A DNA stretch of 64,000 nucleotides from Pictodentalium vernedei (GCA_031216915.1 CM062297.1:179232356-179296355), one strand, 5' to 3'; positions 10,025 through 21,755 are shown, counted from the first letter of the stretch. Notes: generated by a model not told the origin, from the sequence alone. Translations and numbers: made by a program.

Positions 10025-10415
10025 ATGGACCAAATGCTGGAAGAGCAAGGTGGCGCACCAGAAGTGGGCACTACCGAAGGCAAGCAGTGGATCCCCTGCT
10101 GTGCCTGTTGTTCCTTCGGAACTGGAACATCCGAAGGAAAAACAAGTCGATGGGTCTAAACGCGAAATGCTAGCTGCATTAGCTTCCGGTGGGCAGGCTA
10201 AGCAGTATACAGTGAAAACCCTCACAATTGACCAGATCGATGCCATGGACGACGAGGAAATCGATAAACTCTATGCCCGATACAAGGCACGGCTCGGCGC
10301 AGCAATAACAAAAACTCTGGGGGTCGACCCCCCCCCCCCGCGCACCCCCCCCCCCCCCCCCCCCCCCGCTGCTCACCATCATGAAAGCAATTCAATAAAA
10401 GAGGTAAGTAATTGA
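10025..10415 (+). pseudogene. small downstream gene of viral element, C-terminus replaced by proline tract
   Basis: ATG 10025-10027 begins MDQMLEEQGGAPEVGTTEGK. A frameshift between about 10075 and 10110 leads to a second frame with EHPKEKQVDGSKREMLAALA, DQIDAMDDEEIDKLYARY and KARLGAAITKTLG, then a polyproline stretch encoded by two C tracts (10328-10339 and 10345-10367) and a stop at 10415. The hydrophilic, helix-rich sequence is recognised as the gene that follows the ATPase in related elements; its function is unknown to me. The C tract appears to have overwritten the original C-terminus. Confidence 0.55.
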
Positions 10416-10626
10416 AATGTAATAAAAGAAATAAGCAGTGTTAAGAGTAATGAGTTAATGATCCCAGTAGTTTGTTGGACAAAATGTGTAAATCATCTTG
10501 TTGATTGGAATAAACTTGAAGGTGAAATGTAGTTTGAAGGTATAAATATAATTTAAAAGTTAAAATATGTTCCTTCAGAAACAACAGTACTATTAAGAGG
10601 GTTTGTTTTATAATATAGATCGTTAT

Positions 10627-10853
10627 CCCTTTGAACCCTCGTTTCCTGGAATAGTATCGCCTTGGTGTACATTTAGAGTGAGATGGTTCAGTCCAATATT
10701 AATGTACATGGTGCATAAAATAATAACTGCAGTCTGCAGCCGCCTGGCTGCAGACTGCAGTTATTATTTTATCATCAACGCCCTGTGTTTTGACCTCTAA
10801 AATGAGAAAAAATGGGACGAAATTATCGTCTGGACCGAACGTGGTCACGGGGT
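10627..10853. mobile_element. TTAA palindromic MITE, family C (copy 1, worn)
   Basis: Left end CCCTTTGAACCCTCGTTTCCTGGAA preceded by TTAT (10623-10626, one change from TTAA). The centre is a strong palindrome: ATAATAACTGCAGTCTGCAG and its inverse around 10723-10770. Sequence matches 41035-41274 along its length. The right end is degraded (ACGGGGTCA near 10850), so the boundary is approximate. Confidence 0.7.
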
Positions 10854-11770
10854 CAGGAAATGCTGGAGTGAAAAACTGCAGTCTGACATTATTTCAGTCC
10901 GCATATTGCAAACGTGTGTGTTCCACTGTCAACATATGCTGGCAAGTAACACAGCGTTGACGCATACTGTCAGCGTTTTGATCCACGTTTAGGTGTTTCG
11001 GTCTCTGACGCTGATTCTGTTGTTCAGGTTTTTGTTTGTGCTCCGCTTTTGTTTTTGATCGTGGTTTTGGTTTAGGTTTGGCTATTAGTGTAATCCGTCT
11101 GTTATGCAATTGAAACTGGGGTTTATGGTTTTGTTAGTGCAGTATCATACCTAGGTCCTGACAAGTTCAATAATGTCCCAAATGTTACAAGTTCATAAAA
11201 CTAATCGTTTTTCACATCTAAGTTTCTGTACATTTTGTTCAAGGTTCCATACTGGATAATCTTTGGATGATGAGCTATGTTTTTCTCCCCAATTTTCAAA
11301 TTTAACTGTATTGGTTGGTACCTTGAATATGTGCATGATTTTCTTCACATCTGTGACAAGTAAATCTGCCTATGCAAGACCCTTGACCGTGGCAACATTT
11401 CAATGACGCATCGAAGTGGATTTGGAAAGTATAAATCCACTTTGGTGTATAAAAATCCGACTTTAATTGATTTAGGTGGAACAGAAAAATTAAAAGAAAA
11501 ATGTAGGTATTGGTCGTAATTAGGCTGTGTGAAACACACAGACTATTGTTTTTGTACGGTTTCTTTCTTTTCTTCTTGTTTTTCTTCTTCTTCCCTCTTC
11601 TCCTTCTTCGTCTTACTCTCCTCTCTTCTGTCTTCTATGCCCTTCCTTGTCCACACGACATCTCGAAAACGAATTGCACTATCTCGCTGATTTTTGTCAT
11701 GCTGGTAGACAGTTCTCGGCCACCTATGGTTTTCAGATTCCTGGAGCATCAGGGGTGTCCGTAGTGGTGT
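10854..11770. other. unannotated spacer
   Basis: No gene recognised. Contains a repetitive GTTTTTGTTTGTGCTCCGC-type stretch near 11030-11090 and the pyrimidine tract annotated at 11561. Confidence 0.4.
11561..11638 (+). repeat. polypyrimidine tract
   Basis: Nearly pure C/T (TTTCTTTCTTTTCTTCTTG onward) for about 75 bp. Such mirror-rich tracts can adopt triplex (H-DNA). It encodes no plausible protein. Confidence 0.7.
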
Positions 11771-13155
11771 TTTGAATGTGGGTCACAACGCTATCTCAGG
11801 CATGGTATGACCTATGAACCTGGGACCAACATCAAATGAGTCGACACTCGATGGAGATTCAAAACACGGGTCAAGGTCACTGAGATCACCCAGGGGTAAT
11901 TGAGTGCATTTTTCAGAATTGTTGGAAATAACATTTTTTTGACTCCATGATGCATTCCCGAAGTTCATATATGCATTTTTACACGAAAAAAATGGGCGCG
12001 GTCAAAAATTTTGAAAGTGGGTCACGCTCATATCTCAAGCATGGTATGATGTATTGACCTGGGACCAACACCAAATGAGTCGACACTCTATGGATGTTCA
12101 AAATATGGGTCAAGGTCACTGAGGTCACCCAGGGGTTATTGAGTGCATTTTTTCAGAATTGCTGGAAATCACATTTTGTGACTTCCTAATGCATTCCCAA
12201 ATTGCTTACATGCTTTTTTACACGAAAAAAGTGGGAGTGGCCAAAAAGTTTGAAAGTGGGTCTCGCTCATATCTCAAGAATGATATGACATATGAACCTG
12301 GGACTAACAGCAAATGAGTTAAAAGTCAATGGAAATTCAAAATATGGGTCGAGGACACTGAGGTCACAGAGGTGTCATTCAGTGCATTTTTCAGAAATGC
12401 TGGAAATCACATTTTTGGACTCCATGATGCATTCATGAAGTGCATACATACATTTTTACATAAAAAGTGGACATGGCTAAAAATGTTGAAAGTGAGTCAC
12501 GGTCATATCTCAAGCATGGTATGATATATGGACCTGGGACCAACACCAAATGAGTCGACACTCGATGGAGGTTACAAATATGGGTCAAGGTCACTGAGGT
12601 CACACAGGAGTCATTGAGTGCATTTTTCAGAATTGCTGTAAATCTTATTTTTTGACTTGCCTATGCATTCCCAAATTTCATACATGTATTTTTACACGAA
12701 AAAAATGAGCGTGGCCAAATATTCTGCAAGTAGGTCTCTCTCATATTTCAAGCATGAATGATATGACGTATGAACCTGGAACTAACAGCAAATGAGTCAG
12801 AACTCAATGGAGGTTCAAAATACGGGTAGAGGTCACTCAGGTGTCATTCAGTGCATTTTTCAGAATTGCTGGAAATCACATTTTTTGACTCCATGATGCA
12901 TTCCCGAAGTTCATACATGCATTTTTACACGAAAAAAGTGGACGTGGCCAAACATTTTGAAAGTGGGTCACGCTCATATCTCAAGCATGGTATGATGTAT
13001 GGACCTTGGACCAACACCAAATGAGTCGACTCTCGATGAAGGTTCACAATATGGGTCAAGGACACTGAGATCACCCAGGGATCATTGAATACATTTTTCA
13101 GAATTGTTGGAAATCACATTTTATGACCCCTAATGCATTCCCTTGATCGAATCCT
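11771..13155 (+). repeat. tandem repeat, about 237-bp unit, nearly 6 copies
   Basis: The phrase GTGGGTCACGCTCATATCTC or a close variant starts at about 11777, 12018, 12256, 12492, 12730 and 12963, a period of 233-241 bp. Each unit then has GACCTGGGACCAACA, AAATGAGTCGACACT, GGTCAAGGTCACTGAGGTCA and AGTGCATTTTTCAGAATTG. No unit has an open frame throughout. The array ends in a non-repeated 3' segment (13141-13300) that also follows a single worn unit at 15181-15560, so this is an interspersed element with an internal tandem array. Confidence 0.85.
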
Positions 13156-13320
13156 TTGAATGCTGTACACATATATGCCTTTTTCTGGTTTCTTGGAAAA
13201 AATTATCTGATTCCTGAATGAATATCTTTAAATACTGTTAACGAAAACCTGTTTCTGATTTCTTTAAAACTGTTTTATCTCCGAAAATAAGCCTCCAAAG
13301 TATTCCCATTACATTCATAG

Positions 13321-13645
13321 AGGCGCCCGGTGGCTCAGTAGTCAGAGGTGCGGGCTACAAGCCGAGAGATCCTCAGTTCGAATCCCACATGCGGCAACGG
13401 CCTTGTGTCTTTGGGCAAAACACTTCACCCCCCACAGCCCATGTGAGGGCATGGATACCTTGTGTGCTGATGCGTACGGCACATCTAGGTCACTTGCTGT
13501 AGGACCGCTTGTGTGGAGTTAGTATGTTGGGTAGTCTGGCAGCTGCTCGGTGGTTCTGTCCAGGTACTCCGGCTTCCTCCATCCGTAAAACTATCCGACA
13601 CGAGGTGACCACGGCTGTCGAAAGTGTCGTTAACCCCAATAAATA
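13321..13645 (+). mobile_element. tRNA-derived SINE with perfect target-site duplication
   Basis: Head GGTGGCTCAGTAGTCAGAGG and B-box AGTTCGAATCCC, then the CCTTGTGTCTTTGGGCAAAA body, TACTCCGGCTTCCTCC and a short AATAAATA tail. Flanked by the 10-11 bp direct repeat ACATTCATAG(A) at 13311-13321 and 13646-13656. Confidence 0.9.
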
Positions 13646-13656
13646 ACATTCATAGA

Positions 13657-14313
13657 AGGCATGCCTTGATGGTATAGTTGGAATATTTCTGCCTTCTATG
13701 CACTGTCTGTCAAAACGACAACCTCAATACAATCAATCCTATCTCAATGTTTTGGGGTATACTTATAGACTGCCTACCATTAGTACTCTGTCGTCTATGA
13801 TTTCGAGGCACTTGGGGCCTCGGGGCTCTAGAGGCTAAAATATGTTTACAGCATATACTGGCCAATTAGTTCGCTGAATCAATAGCCATTATCTAAAACT
13901 GAATAGAATCTCTCATAAACAAAGGGTCAGAGAGAAAGTTTACATAGAATTTCTTTGTTACATAGAGTAGCATTGTATATTTATTTAGTATCATTTTACA
14001 AGTCATGTTGAACAGAGAACCAACCCTTCACTTTTCAAAGCATTTTTAAAATGTATTTATTCTCAATCGTAACTCAGATTCACCAGGTTTTGGGATCGAG
14101 TGGTGTGTGGCTTTCTCGAAACACCTATCACAATTATAAAGTAATGAAATGGAATATTTGAATTGTCTGTTTTAACCCTCTTAATACTTCAATGTGAGTA
14201 CAAACACATTTAGTGTAATTCATGACTACAGAATGTTTTTCACTTTCTTTTCTGTCACATTTAATTTTATGTGGAATGGGACACCTTTTCAGTGTGCCTT
14301 CCAAAGTAAGGCA
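13657..14313. other. unannotated spacer
   Basis: AT-rich sequence with no open frame of note and no recognised repeat. Confidence 0.4.
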
Positions 14314-14442
14314 TGCTTAATCTTTTACCCAGCATAACGGCGAAAACTGCCCAGCGTTATTCACAGAAATGTCAATTCAGTTTTAATTACTTTTTCATTT
14401 TTGCTTGAAAAACGTAGCTTATGACCCTCATTGGAATGAGCT
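14314..14442. mobile_element. TTAA MITE family A, left half only
   Basis: TTTTACCCAGCATAACGGCG..., then GCGTTATTCACAGAAATGTC, TTTTTCATTTTTGCTTGAAA and CTTATGACCCTCATTGGAATG follow the family A left arm with many substitutions. The second half is absent, and the SINE tail begins just downstream. Confidence 0.6.
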
Positions 14443-14454
14443 AGTTTTTTACAG

Positions 14455-14511
<57 letters not shown>

Positions 14512-14864
14512 TTGGTGTTTAAGGTCACATATTTCATCACAATGGCTACTCATGGCCGCGATAGTTTTACGGCTTGAGGAAGCTGGAGTACCTGGAGAGA
14601 ACCACTGGACAACAGCAAGCAACTGTCAGCACCCCCACATACTAACTCCCCACAAGCAGGGTTAGCATTGGTTGAAGGTAGGTGCACCATCGACGTGTAG
14701 TACGCCTTTGTACACAGCGCCACCATACCCCCCCCCCCCCCACGTGGGCAATGGTGTTAAGTGTCTCGCCCAAGGACACAGCGCGGTTGCGGCAGTTGGA
14801 ATTTTCGAACCTAGGACCTCTCGGCTTGCAGCCTGCACCTCAACCGACTGAGCCACCACTCCCC
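14455..14864 (-). mobile_element. tRNA-derived SINE, minus strand
   Basis: The (TTTA)n tail at 14455-14513 is followed by GGTGTTTAAGGTCACATA, GGAAGCTGGAGTACCTGGAG and CGCCCAAGGACACAGCGCGG. The head is inverted (CGGCTTGCAGCCTGCACC ... GACTGAGCCACCACTCC). A 14-base C run (14728-14741) lies inside. It lies at the truncation point of a family A MITE. Confidence 0.85.
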
Positions 14865-15180
14865 TTTTAATATGGGGGCCCAAAAAGTTCATCGTATGCA
14901 CAATCGAGAATAATGGAAACCCTTTCCATTCTCACAATGTTGTTCTAAACACACATGACATAGATGGGACCTCGGTATTTGGCCAATGCTCTTCGGAGCC
15001 TTTATGGCCTTCTTTACGTCTATATTCCACCATTACTGAACTCTTTTACTCGCAATATATTTTCCAGAGGTACCATGTACCTTAACATTTTCTAGCTGAT
15101 ATGAATATTTGCTATCATCAACAAATATGGAAGATCCAGAGTTGGTGGAGTCAATATTTGTAAAGTGGTTTATGCTCTTC
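14865..15180. other. unannotated spacer
   Basis: No gene or repeat recognised. Confidence 0.4.
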
Positions 15181-15560
15181 CTTCAGGCGTAGAATGAGCT
15201 TTAGACATGGAACCTAGAACAAATGAGTTGAAACTTGCTGGAGGTTGAAAATGTGGTCCACCTCAATGCGGTTAACAGATGGCATTAAGAGCATATTTTT
15301 CAGACCTATTAAGTATTGCATTTTATACCAACTAATGCAGTTCTGAAGATTATACATGTATCTCATCATTCAAATAAATGGCAGAGCCAGTAATTTCAAT
15401 TTTTGATTTCTTGATCAAACCCTTTAAATGATGTGCACATATATGCCTTTCCTGATTTCTTAGAATAATTGTACTGATTCCTGTATGAATATCTGTAATT
15501 ACCGTTAACGAAAACCCATTTCTGTTTGTTAAAAACTATTTTACTCCCTAAAATCAGTCT
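15181..15560 (+). repeat. diverged copy of the 237-bp repeat element with its 3' end
   Basis: One worn unit (GACATGGAACCTAGAACAAA, AATGAGTTGAAACTTGCTGG) is followed by a non-tandem segment (TGCACATATATGCCTTTCC, TTACCGTTAACGAAAACCC). The same segment follows the array at 13141-13300, so the two loci share a right boundary. Confidence 0.7.
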
Positions 15561-15741
15561 CCATATATTCTTTTTCTATATTGTCTTTTTTCTGATACTT
15601 TAACTCTTTTCACACAGACTTGAATTTACTGGTGGCAGTAAATTCTGTTTCTCTAATTGATTTTTCATCTTTCTTTATGGTAATTCGTGTCACACCTATA
15701 ACCCCTTGAAATTTGAGCTCTATCACTATTTCATATTATTA

Positions 15742-15880
15742 GTTACACAGTTTGTTGGTGGCCTAATATGGTATATATGGTGTCAGTTAATTTCATATTA
15801 GACGAGAGCGATGCTCGAGTCCAATATGGAATTAACTGACACCATATATACCATATTAGGCCACCAACAAACTATGTAAC
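15742..15880. repeat. 139-bp near-perfect palindrome
   Basis: GTTACACAGTTTGTTGGTGG at 15742 is mirrored by CCACCAACAAACTATGTAAC ending at 15880. The arms (about 65 bp) also contain GGTATATATGGTGTCAGTTA, and the loop is only a few bases around GAGAGCGATGCTCG. Likely a foldback MITE. Confidence 0.85.
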
Positions 15881-16436
15881 GAATATATCTTACCGACTGC
15901 TGCATCGATGCACATAACTAATAACAACAGCGATCAAAATTAAATGAGAGAATTCTCACTATGTGTTCACGTGTCTTTGCCTTATTACAATTTATGAGAG
16001 AGTGCTTATAGGCAAATTCATACATACCAAACAGTTTCATTTCGAAGGTAACTGGACACACATCCACAGAATATGAAGCCTTTTAAGTTGCCCAACCTGC
16101 ACTTCAGACCATGGACTTTCAACACTCAATCTTTCAACTTGAAGCGTTTATCGGCTGCCGCCATTTTGAATAATCAATGAACAAAGTGGAGATTACCCAT
16201 AGCTCTCAGCGCATATTGATGTTGACAGGCAGTATATGTTTTATGGAGTCTGCATGTGACGTCTTTGAACCAATGAAATTCGCAGATACTTGTAGGAGGT
16301 AAGATATTCGTCCATATCAGCCAATACTTTCGTCCTAACAACCCCTTTACTTTTGTTCAGGTTGTGATGCGGACGAATTGCAACTTCCGTGTCAATATTG
16401 TTTTGTAATTTCAAGAGGTTGTTGTACTGAGTTCTT
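15881..16436. other. unannotated spacer
   Basis: No gene recognised. Confidence 0.4.
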
Positions 16437-17590
16437 GTAAAGCATTCAATCAGTACGCAGCCAAATGTTTTCAAGAGAAATCCAGGGAGAACATGAATTT
16501 TAAGCTTTTGATGGGTATCATTGTTTATCCTGCCCAAAACGGTTTAAGGTTTGTTTTTTGAATACCCTTATTACTTCCAAAAATAATTCTCAGTGAATTC
16601 TACTTCCACTTATGTCGATCTCTCCTCTTAACTTTGGGTGCTGTAGGTACGCAAACACAGCCCATTTTATCAAAATTTTGATGTTTGATGTTTGAGAATC
16701 TGCACAGGGTTAACAAATGCTTCCTGGAATATTTTGTACATGCCAACTTATAATGTCACACTTAAATATGAGAATGGCCAATTTTTCTTGAAAATCTACG
16801 TGATGTTTTTAGAGAAATCCTCGGATAACATGACTTTTTTAACCTTTTGAGGGGCATCGCTCTGTAACCAGCCCTAAACGGGTTAATGCTTGGTTTTGTG
16901 AATATCTTCATTACTGACAAAAATGATCCTCGGTGAATTCCACTTCCAATGAAGGAGGTTATGTTTATCTCGCGTGTACACATTGGGTGTTATGGGTGCC
17001 CAAGCACAGCCCATTTTCTCCAAATGTCTGTGCTTGGCAGCCTCTGGAGGGTTAACAAATGCTTACCGGAATATTTTGTCCATGCGACTTGTAATGTCAC
17101 TCCAAGACCTGCGAATAGTCAATTCTTTTTGAGAAATCCACAAAAACTGGAATTTTAAGTTTTAAGGGGTATATCTCTCCTTAACCAGTCAAAAATGGGT
17201 TAAGACCTCGATTTTTAAATATCCTTACTACTTACAAAAATGTTTCCCTATCAGTTTTACGCCCGATAAAAGAAGTTACGTTTCTCTGTGCCATTCACAT
17301 TTGATGTTGTTAGTGTCCAAAACAGACTATTTTTTCAAAATTTTGGCATTTAGCAGCTCATGGAGGGTTAACAAATGCTTACCGGGATAATTTATCCATG
17401 CAACTGGTAATGTGACACCAAGACCTATCAATGGCAATTTTCTCTTGAAAACCCTACATGATGTTTGTAAAGAAAAACAAGGAAAACATGATTTTTTAAG
17501 CTTTTGATGGGTATCGCTATTGACCACCACAAAAGTGGTTAACGCTTGGTTTTGTGAATACCCTTATTACTTACAAAAATGCTACCATAC
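16437..17590 (+). repeat. tandem repeat, about 320-340-bp unit, 3-4 copies
   Basis: GGTTAACAAATGCTTCC or a close variant occurs at about 16708, 17050 and 17368. Each unit also has AACATGATTTTTTAAGCTTT, TGGGTATCGCT and TGGTTTTGTGAATA phrases; a partial first unit begins near 16437. Non-coding, with 15-25% divergence judged by eye. Confidence 0.75.
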
Positions 17591-17603
17591 TAGAGTACAT
17601 ACA

Positions 17604-18142
17604 CAGGACGACACGCCTTTGTGAATGGGTTAGTCGATATGGCACGAATGCCAGCGCGGAAGGATAGAACGAGAGGCTGTAGGTCTCGAGTTTTATCCTT
17701 CCTCGATGGCACAAGTGCCATATTGATTAACACATTCACACACGCGTGTCGTTCTGTGTTTATTGCACACTTTCACGTCTATAAAACAATTATTAGAAGG
17801 ACACTCGGTAATTTATTTGACAACTGTCAACAAAAAAAAACCACATTTTATCGCAAATTTGCGAGGGGAACTATTTCGTCTCGTGAGTTCCAATGTGTTC
17901 TATGTGCCTACTGGCACATAGAACACATTAGAACTCAGGGGACGATTTTTAGCTATCGCTAGCGATTCAAAGTGTAATTACGGTGCACGATTTGTAGAAA
18001 ATTCTAGTGAAATTTTGCTTCTTTATAAAGATAGTCCGTCAACGATTTCCGTTCCGTACATATGTGCGGGACGGATTTTCATTTTCCGCATGGTTTAGTG
18101 TTGCTGTAGATGGGGATTTCATAAAACAGGCGTGTAATAAAA
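17604..18142 (+). mobile_element. family P element (copy 1)
   Basis: Starts near ACACAGGACGACACGCC and ends near TCATAAAACAGGCGTGTAAT. It contains two successive palindromes. The first is built on GTGAATGGGTTAGTCGATAT and its inverse (17606-17757). The second is built on GTTCTATGTGCCTACTGGCA near 17893-17930. It closes with GGACGGATTTTCATTTTCCG. The same architecture recurs at 30765-31290 (inverted), 42010-42420 and 62588-63070. No open frame, so non-autonomous; superfamily unknown. Confidence 0.7.
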
Positions 18143-19398
18143 AGCATGCATGACACAACAAAACATCAGGCGAATAAGTAGTGCCATGGGCAAGCAGTAG
18201 ACTAACAGGGATACAGACATTGAAACTTATACTACCACACTAGAGCTTACTGTGAGAACCTGCTTTTCCTCGGTAGAGTTAACTCATATTTACAAGTTAT
18301 TATTTCGAAATTACAAATTATTAATTGTAATTACAAGCAATTAAATTATTATTTCAAATTATTAATTCGTTTATGTGGTAATTACAAATTAATTATTTCG
18401 TAATTAAGGATATTATTTCGTAAGTACACTGAAGTTAGTAATACGAAATTACAAGCTATTAATTTGTAGTCACGTGTTACTCACTAAAATCGAATTGGCG
18501 CTTCCCACCTGCCGCAAAATAATACTTTTTATTATATGTTACTTAAGATAGTGGGGAATGTCCAATAAATACTTTGCACTATCTATCGCCCAGAAAGATA
18601 TAAGCGAAAATTTCGCCGGAAACGTAGCGCACCTCGCAATAATATTTGGAATGATATCAATGCGTGCGAATGAGGCGGACTTTGCACGCAGAGTATTTCC
18701 TCTTCCTTCGCACAGCGTGCTCTTTGTCTGCGTCTTTCATCATAATTAAAAAGATGAAGTAAGGAACGACTGACAAATTCGGACAATTCGATTTAGAAGG
18801 TCAACTCATTTTTCCGACATTTGTCGACAAAATGCTTGAAAATACATTTGATTTGAGGGCCGTTAGGTATTACAGGCCGAGGTCGCCGCTGAAATTACAG
18901 ACGTTTTAACTGGAATAAGCTCATGCACACCTCCTGACACTAGTACTAGGTATACAACAAGTACGATACCTAGCAATTACACAAACTGTAGGAACGGATC
19001 CATTGCCACAGTGGAGCCCTCGGGAATGTCAAATGCACTGAAATCGAATAAAATACACTGCTAGATGAGTTATTCTGTAGAATCACAGGCTTTTCCTGGC
19101 ATACAAAAACATTTAGCCCTTTGAAGAAATTATGGGAATAATAGTCTACCGCTCTGAAACTCTCCATCTTGAAATTTGCCTTCTTTGTATATGACAGGGT
19201 GGTGATAGGTCGAGTTTTATTTTCCTCCTAATACTTTCAGAGATTCGTTTGTGACAATGCTCAGGGAAATTCGTCAGTAATGGACTGAACTCGCGTATCT
19301 GCGCTCGAGCTGCTGGAAACTACAATGGGCGCAACGGCAGGGGAATGTTTGTGTGGAAGAATCACTGCGAGCTATGCTTTCTTGTACCTCTGATGGAT
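18143..19398. other. spacer with AT-rich direct repeats
   Basis: From about 18290 to 18480 it has repeated AATTACAAATTATTAATT / TTATTTCGTAATTA motifs, a degenerate AT-rich array. The remainder shows no gene. Confidence 0.4.
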
Positions 19399-19958
19399 AG
19401 AGCTGTAGGTTAACCGAAACCGAACCGAGGTTTTTAGGTTTTTTTTAAAAACCGAAACCGAAACCGTCGACATCCCGTAATCTAAGGTTTTTCGTTTTTT
19501 ATTAAATACTCTCTTGCTGCAGAAATTCTCAGAATGTAGCCATCCCAGAGTAGTGAGAGTACCCAGACACTGCCAGTGGCAGTGTCTGGGTACTCTCACT
19601 ACTCTGGGAAGGCTACATTCTGAAAATTTACGACATTTCAGTTCAGTTGTGTTTGCAGCTTTCCTCAAGTTACGTGTACATGTCAGACCTCGAAAATTGG
19701 CCAAGCACAATAAAAGTTCTGTATATTTAGGTAATTATTATATTGGCCTTCCTGATTCTTCATGTATTATAGCTTATTTCGGGCATTCATTGAGTTTCAC
19801 TCAGTTTCACTGCCATTCAGTTATGACTCCGGACATAAGAATGAGTTTTATTGAATTTTATTTGGCCTCATGAACAAACCGAAAACCGAACCGAACCGAG
19901 GTTTTACTCCACCTGAAAAACCAAAACCGAAACCGAACAAGAAATTTAAAAACCTACA
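19399..19958. mobile_element. element with ACCGAA-rich ends and central hairpin
   Basis: Ends read CTGTAGGTT... and ...AACCTACAG. Subterminal ACCGAAACCGAACCGAGG repeats lie near both ends (19412-19485 and 19878-19945). An inner palindrome at 19540-19615 (CAGAGTAGTGAGAGTACCCA and its inverse about CTGCCAGTGGCAG) has few mismatches. No transposase frame. Probably a non-autonomous DNA transposon. Confidence 0.55.
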
Positions 19959-19974
19959 GATCTACTGATGGAGG

Positions 19975-20980
19975 TCTCCTTGGCAATAGCCGTACAGCAG
20001 CAAAGGGATAACAAAACAAACTCACAATTTGGAGGTTGTCTACACTTGGCTATAATCCAATTACAGGGAAATTGGTGTGAAGGTCCCCAAAACAATGCGA
20101 ACAAAACTTATGACAAACTCACACGTATTTACAACTAACCGAGGTCCCCTTGCTAGCCACTATTATTCCAGTAACTCTTCGCCCCCCCCCCCCCCCCCCC
20201 CCCCATCCCAGATTTACTGTAGTCGGAGGTTTTATCATTTTAGGCAACATCAAACGCAATTGGAACCCACTCCTTTTCTGGTAAAATTATCTCAGGTGAC
20301 CAGGTGACAAATTCCAGCTCCATATCTGTAAATGTAGCCTGACATTGTATGAAAGGTTGATTAATTGTTGGGTTAAAAGAACTATGTACCTACTCCCCCC
20401 CCCCCCCCCCCCTGTCATGTTAGTCCTAATAACAAAATACATCCCTAGGTACCAAACTTCAGGTGTTGTTTTGGTTAAAGTGTTAACGCAACGTGGAATG
20501 TAATTCCCTCCAAACCCTTCAAAACTCATTTTAAGGCAGAAAAACGTAACTCAAATGGACTTTCACCCAAACCGGGGTCATACAGCTCCACCGGAGATTT
20601 TCTTGTTTCATAAAATCATTCAAAATCATTCAGAACGTATGTTTAAGCAGGAAACATCACAAAAGTAGACTCTTGCCCCAACCCGTGGTCAAGGGGTCAT
20701 ATAGGTATTGGAGGGAGGTGGAGGGGGGCTGCGAATACCACTAATCTGTAATGCTTGTATCACACCTGGTATGCTGTCGCCATTGACTTGACAAACATTA
20801 TTAATAACTGGATAGAAACATTTGTCACTCTATGAACTAAAATCTAATTGTTTTTTCCAAGCTGCCATGGTTACCATGGTTACCAACAAAAACAAAACAG
20901 TTTAGAGCAAGCCGTATGAGTGCAAACCAACATTGCTGAACTCAGAAATTCTTGTTGTTTCATGACCTCATCTCCAAGCT
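19975..20980 (+). repeat. about 1-kb repeat unit, copy 1
   Basis: Opens with CTCCTTGGCAATAGCCGTAC, has two C tracts (20182-20204 and 20395-20412), then units around TCAAAATCATTCAGAAC / CAGAAAAAC, and ends with CTTGACAAACATTATTAAT. Every landmark recurs in the same order from 20985 to 25440. Confidence 0.7.
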
Positions 20981-21535
20981 GGGAGTACAGCCTATGCCTC
21001 TGAAAATGATACCAAACTCCTTGGCAATAGCCATGTATCATCAATGGGCTAGCAAAACAAACGTACAATATGCAGCTTGTCTATCAATTGTTTATATCAA
21101 TTGCCTATAATACAATTACAGTTGCATTCAAATGAAAGGCGGTTTTCTAGAGAATTTGGTGTACTCATATAATGCGACCAACACAAAACACACCGTATGT
21201 AAATAGCAACAAAATTTGGTTAAACTCACACTTATATACAACTAGCAGAGGTCACCGTGCTATTTTAAAGAAGGAAAACATCATCCAAAAAGACCCCCCC
21301 CCCCCCCCACCCCAAGAGGTCATAAGGGTCACATTGTGATTTTCTTCTTTTTTTGCCAAGAAATCCCTCGAAATCCTTCAAAACTCATTTTATTACAGAA
21401 AATAAACATCCGAATTGACTAGTGTTGAAATGACTGGGATTCTGAAGTCGATTAGTCGACACCCGAAAGGCGAGTCGAAGTCGACTAGTCGGCACCCCAC
21501 TTTTTTCCGCAAAGATTTACAGCAATAATTCAGTC

Positions 21536-21755
21536 TTGGCAATTCACCCTCCTCGACAATCGGCAATGTTGAGGAAAATATAGTGGTAGCAAATTGGTAA
21601 TGCACATCATCGGAAACACTTACAGAGGGTGTAATATCGTAAATGTTGGCAATTCGCCCTCCTCGACAATCGGCAATGTTGAGGAAAATATAGTGGTAGC
21701 AAATTGGTAATGCACATCATCGGAAACACTTGCAGAGGGTGTAATATCGTAAATG
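21536..21755 (+). repeat. two tandem copies of a 110-bp unit
   Basis: TTGGCAATTCACCCTCCTCG at 21536 repeats at 21646 with only about two substitutions across 110 bp. A recent duplication inside the hAT-like element. Confidence 0.9.

Noticed and set aside
11510-11764. Phe/Leu-rich membrane protein
   Set aside because: Arises from the polypyrimidine tract.
20077-20307. Proline-rich protein
   Set aside because: Proline run is the translation of a C tract; flanks match the duplicated 1-kb repeat.
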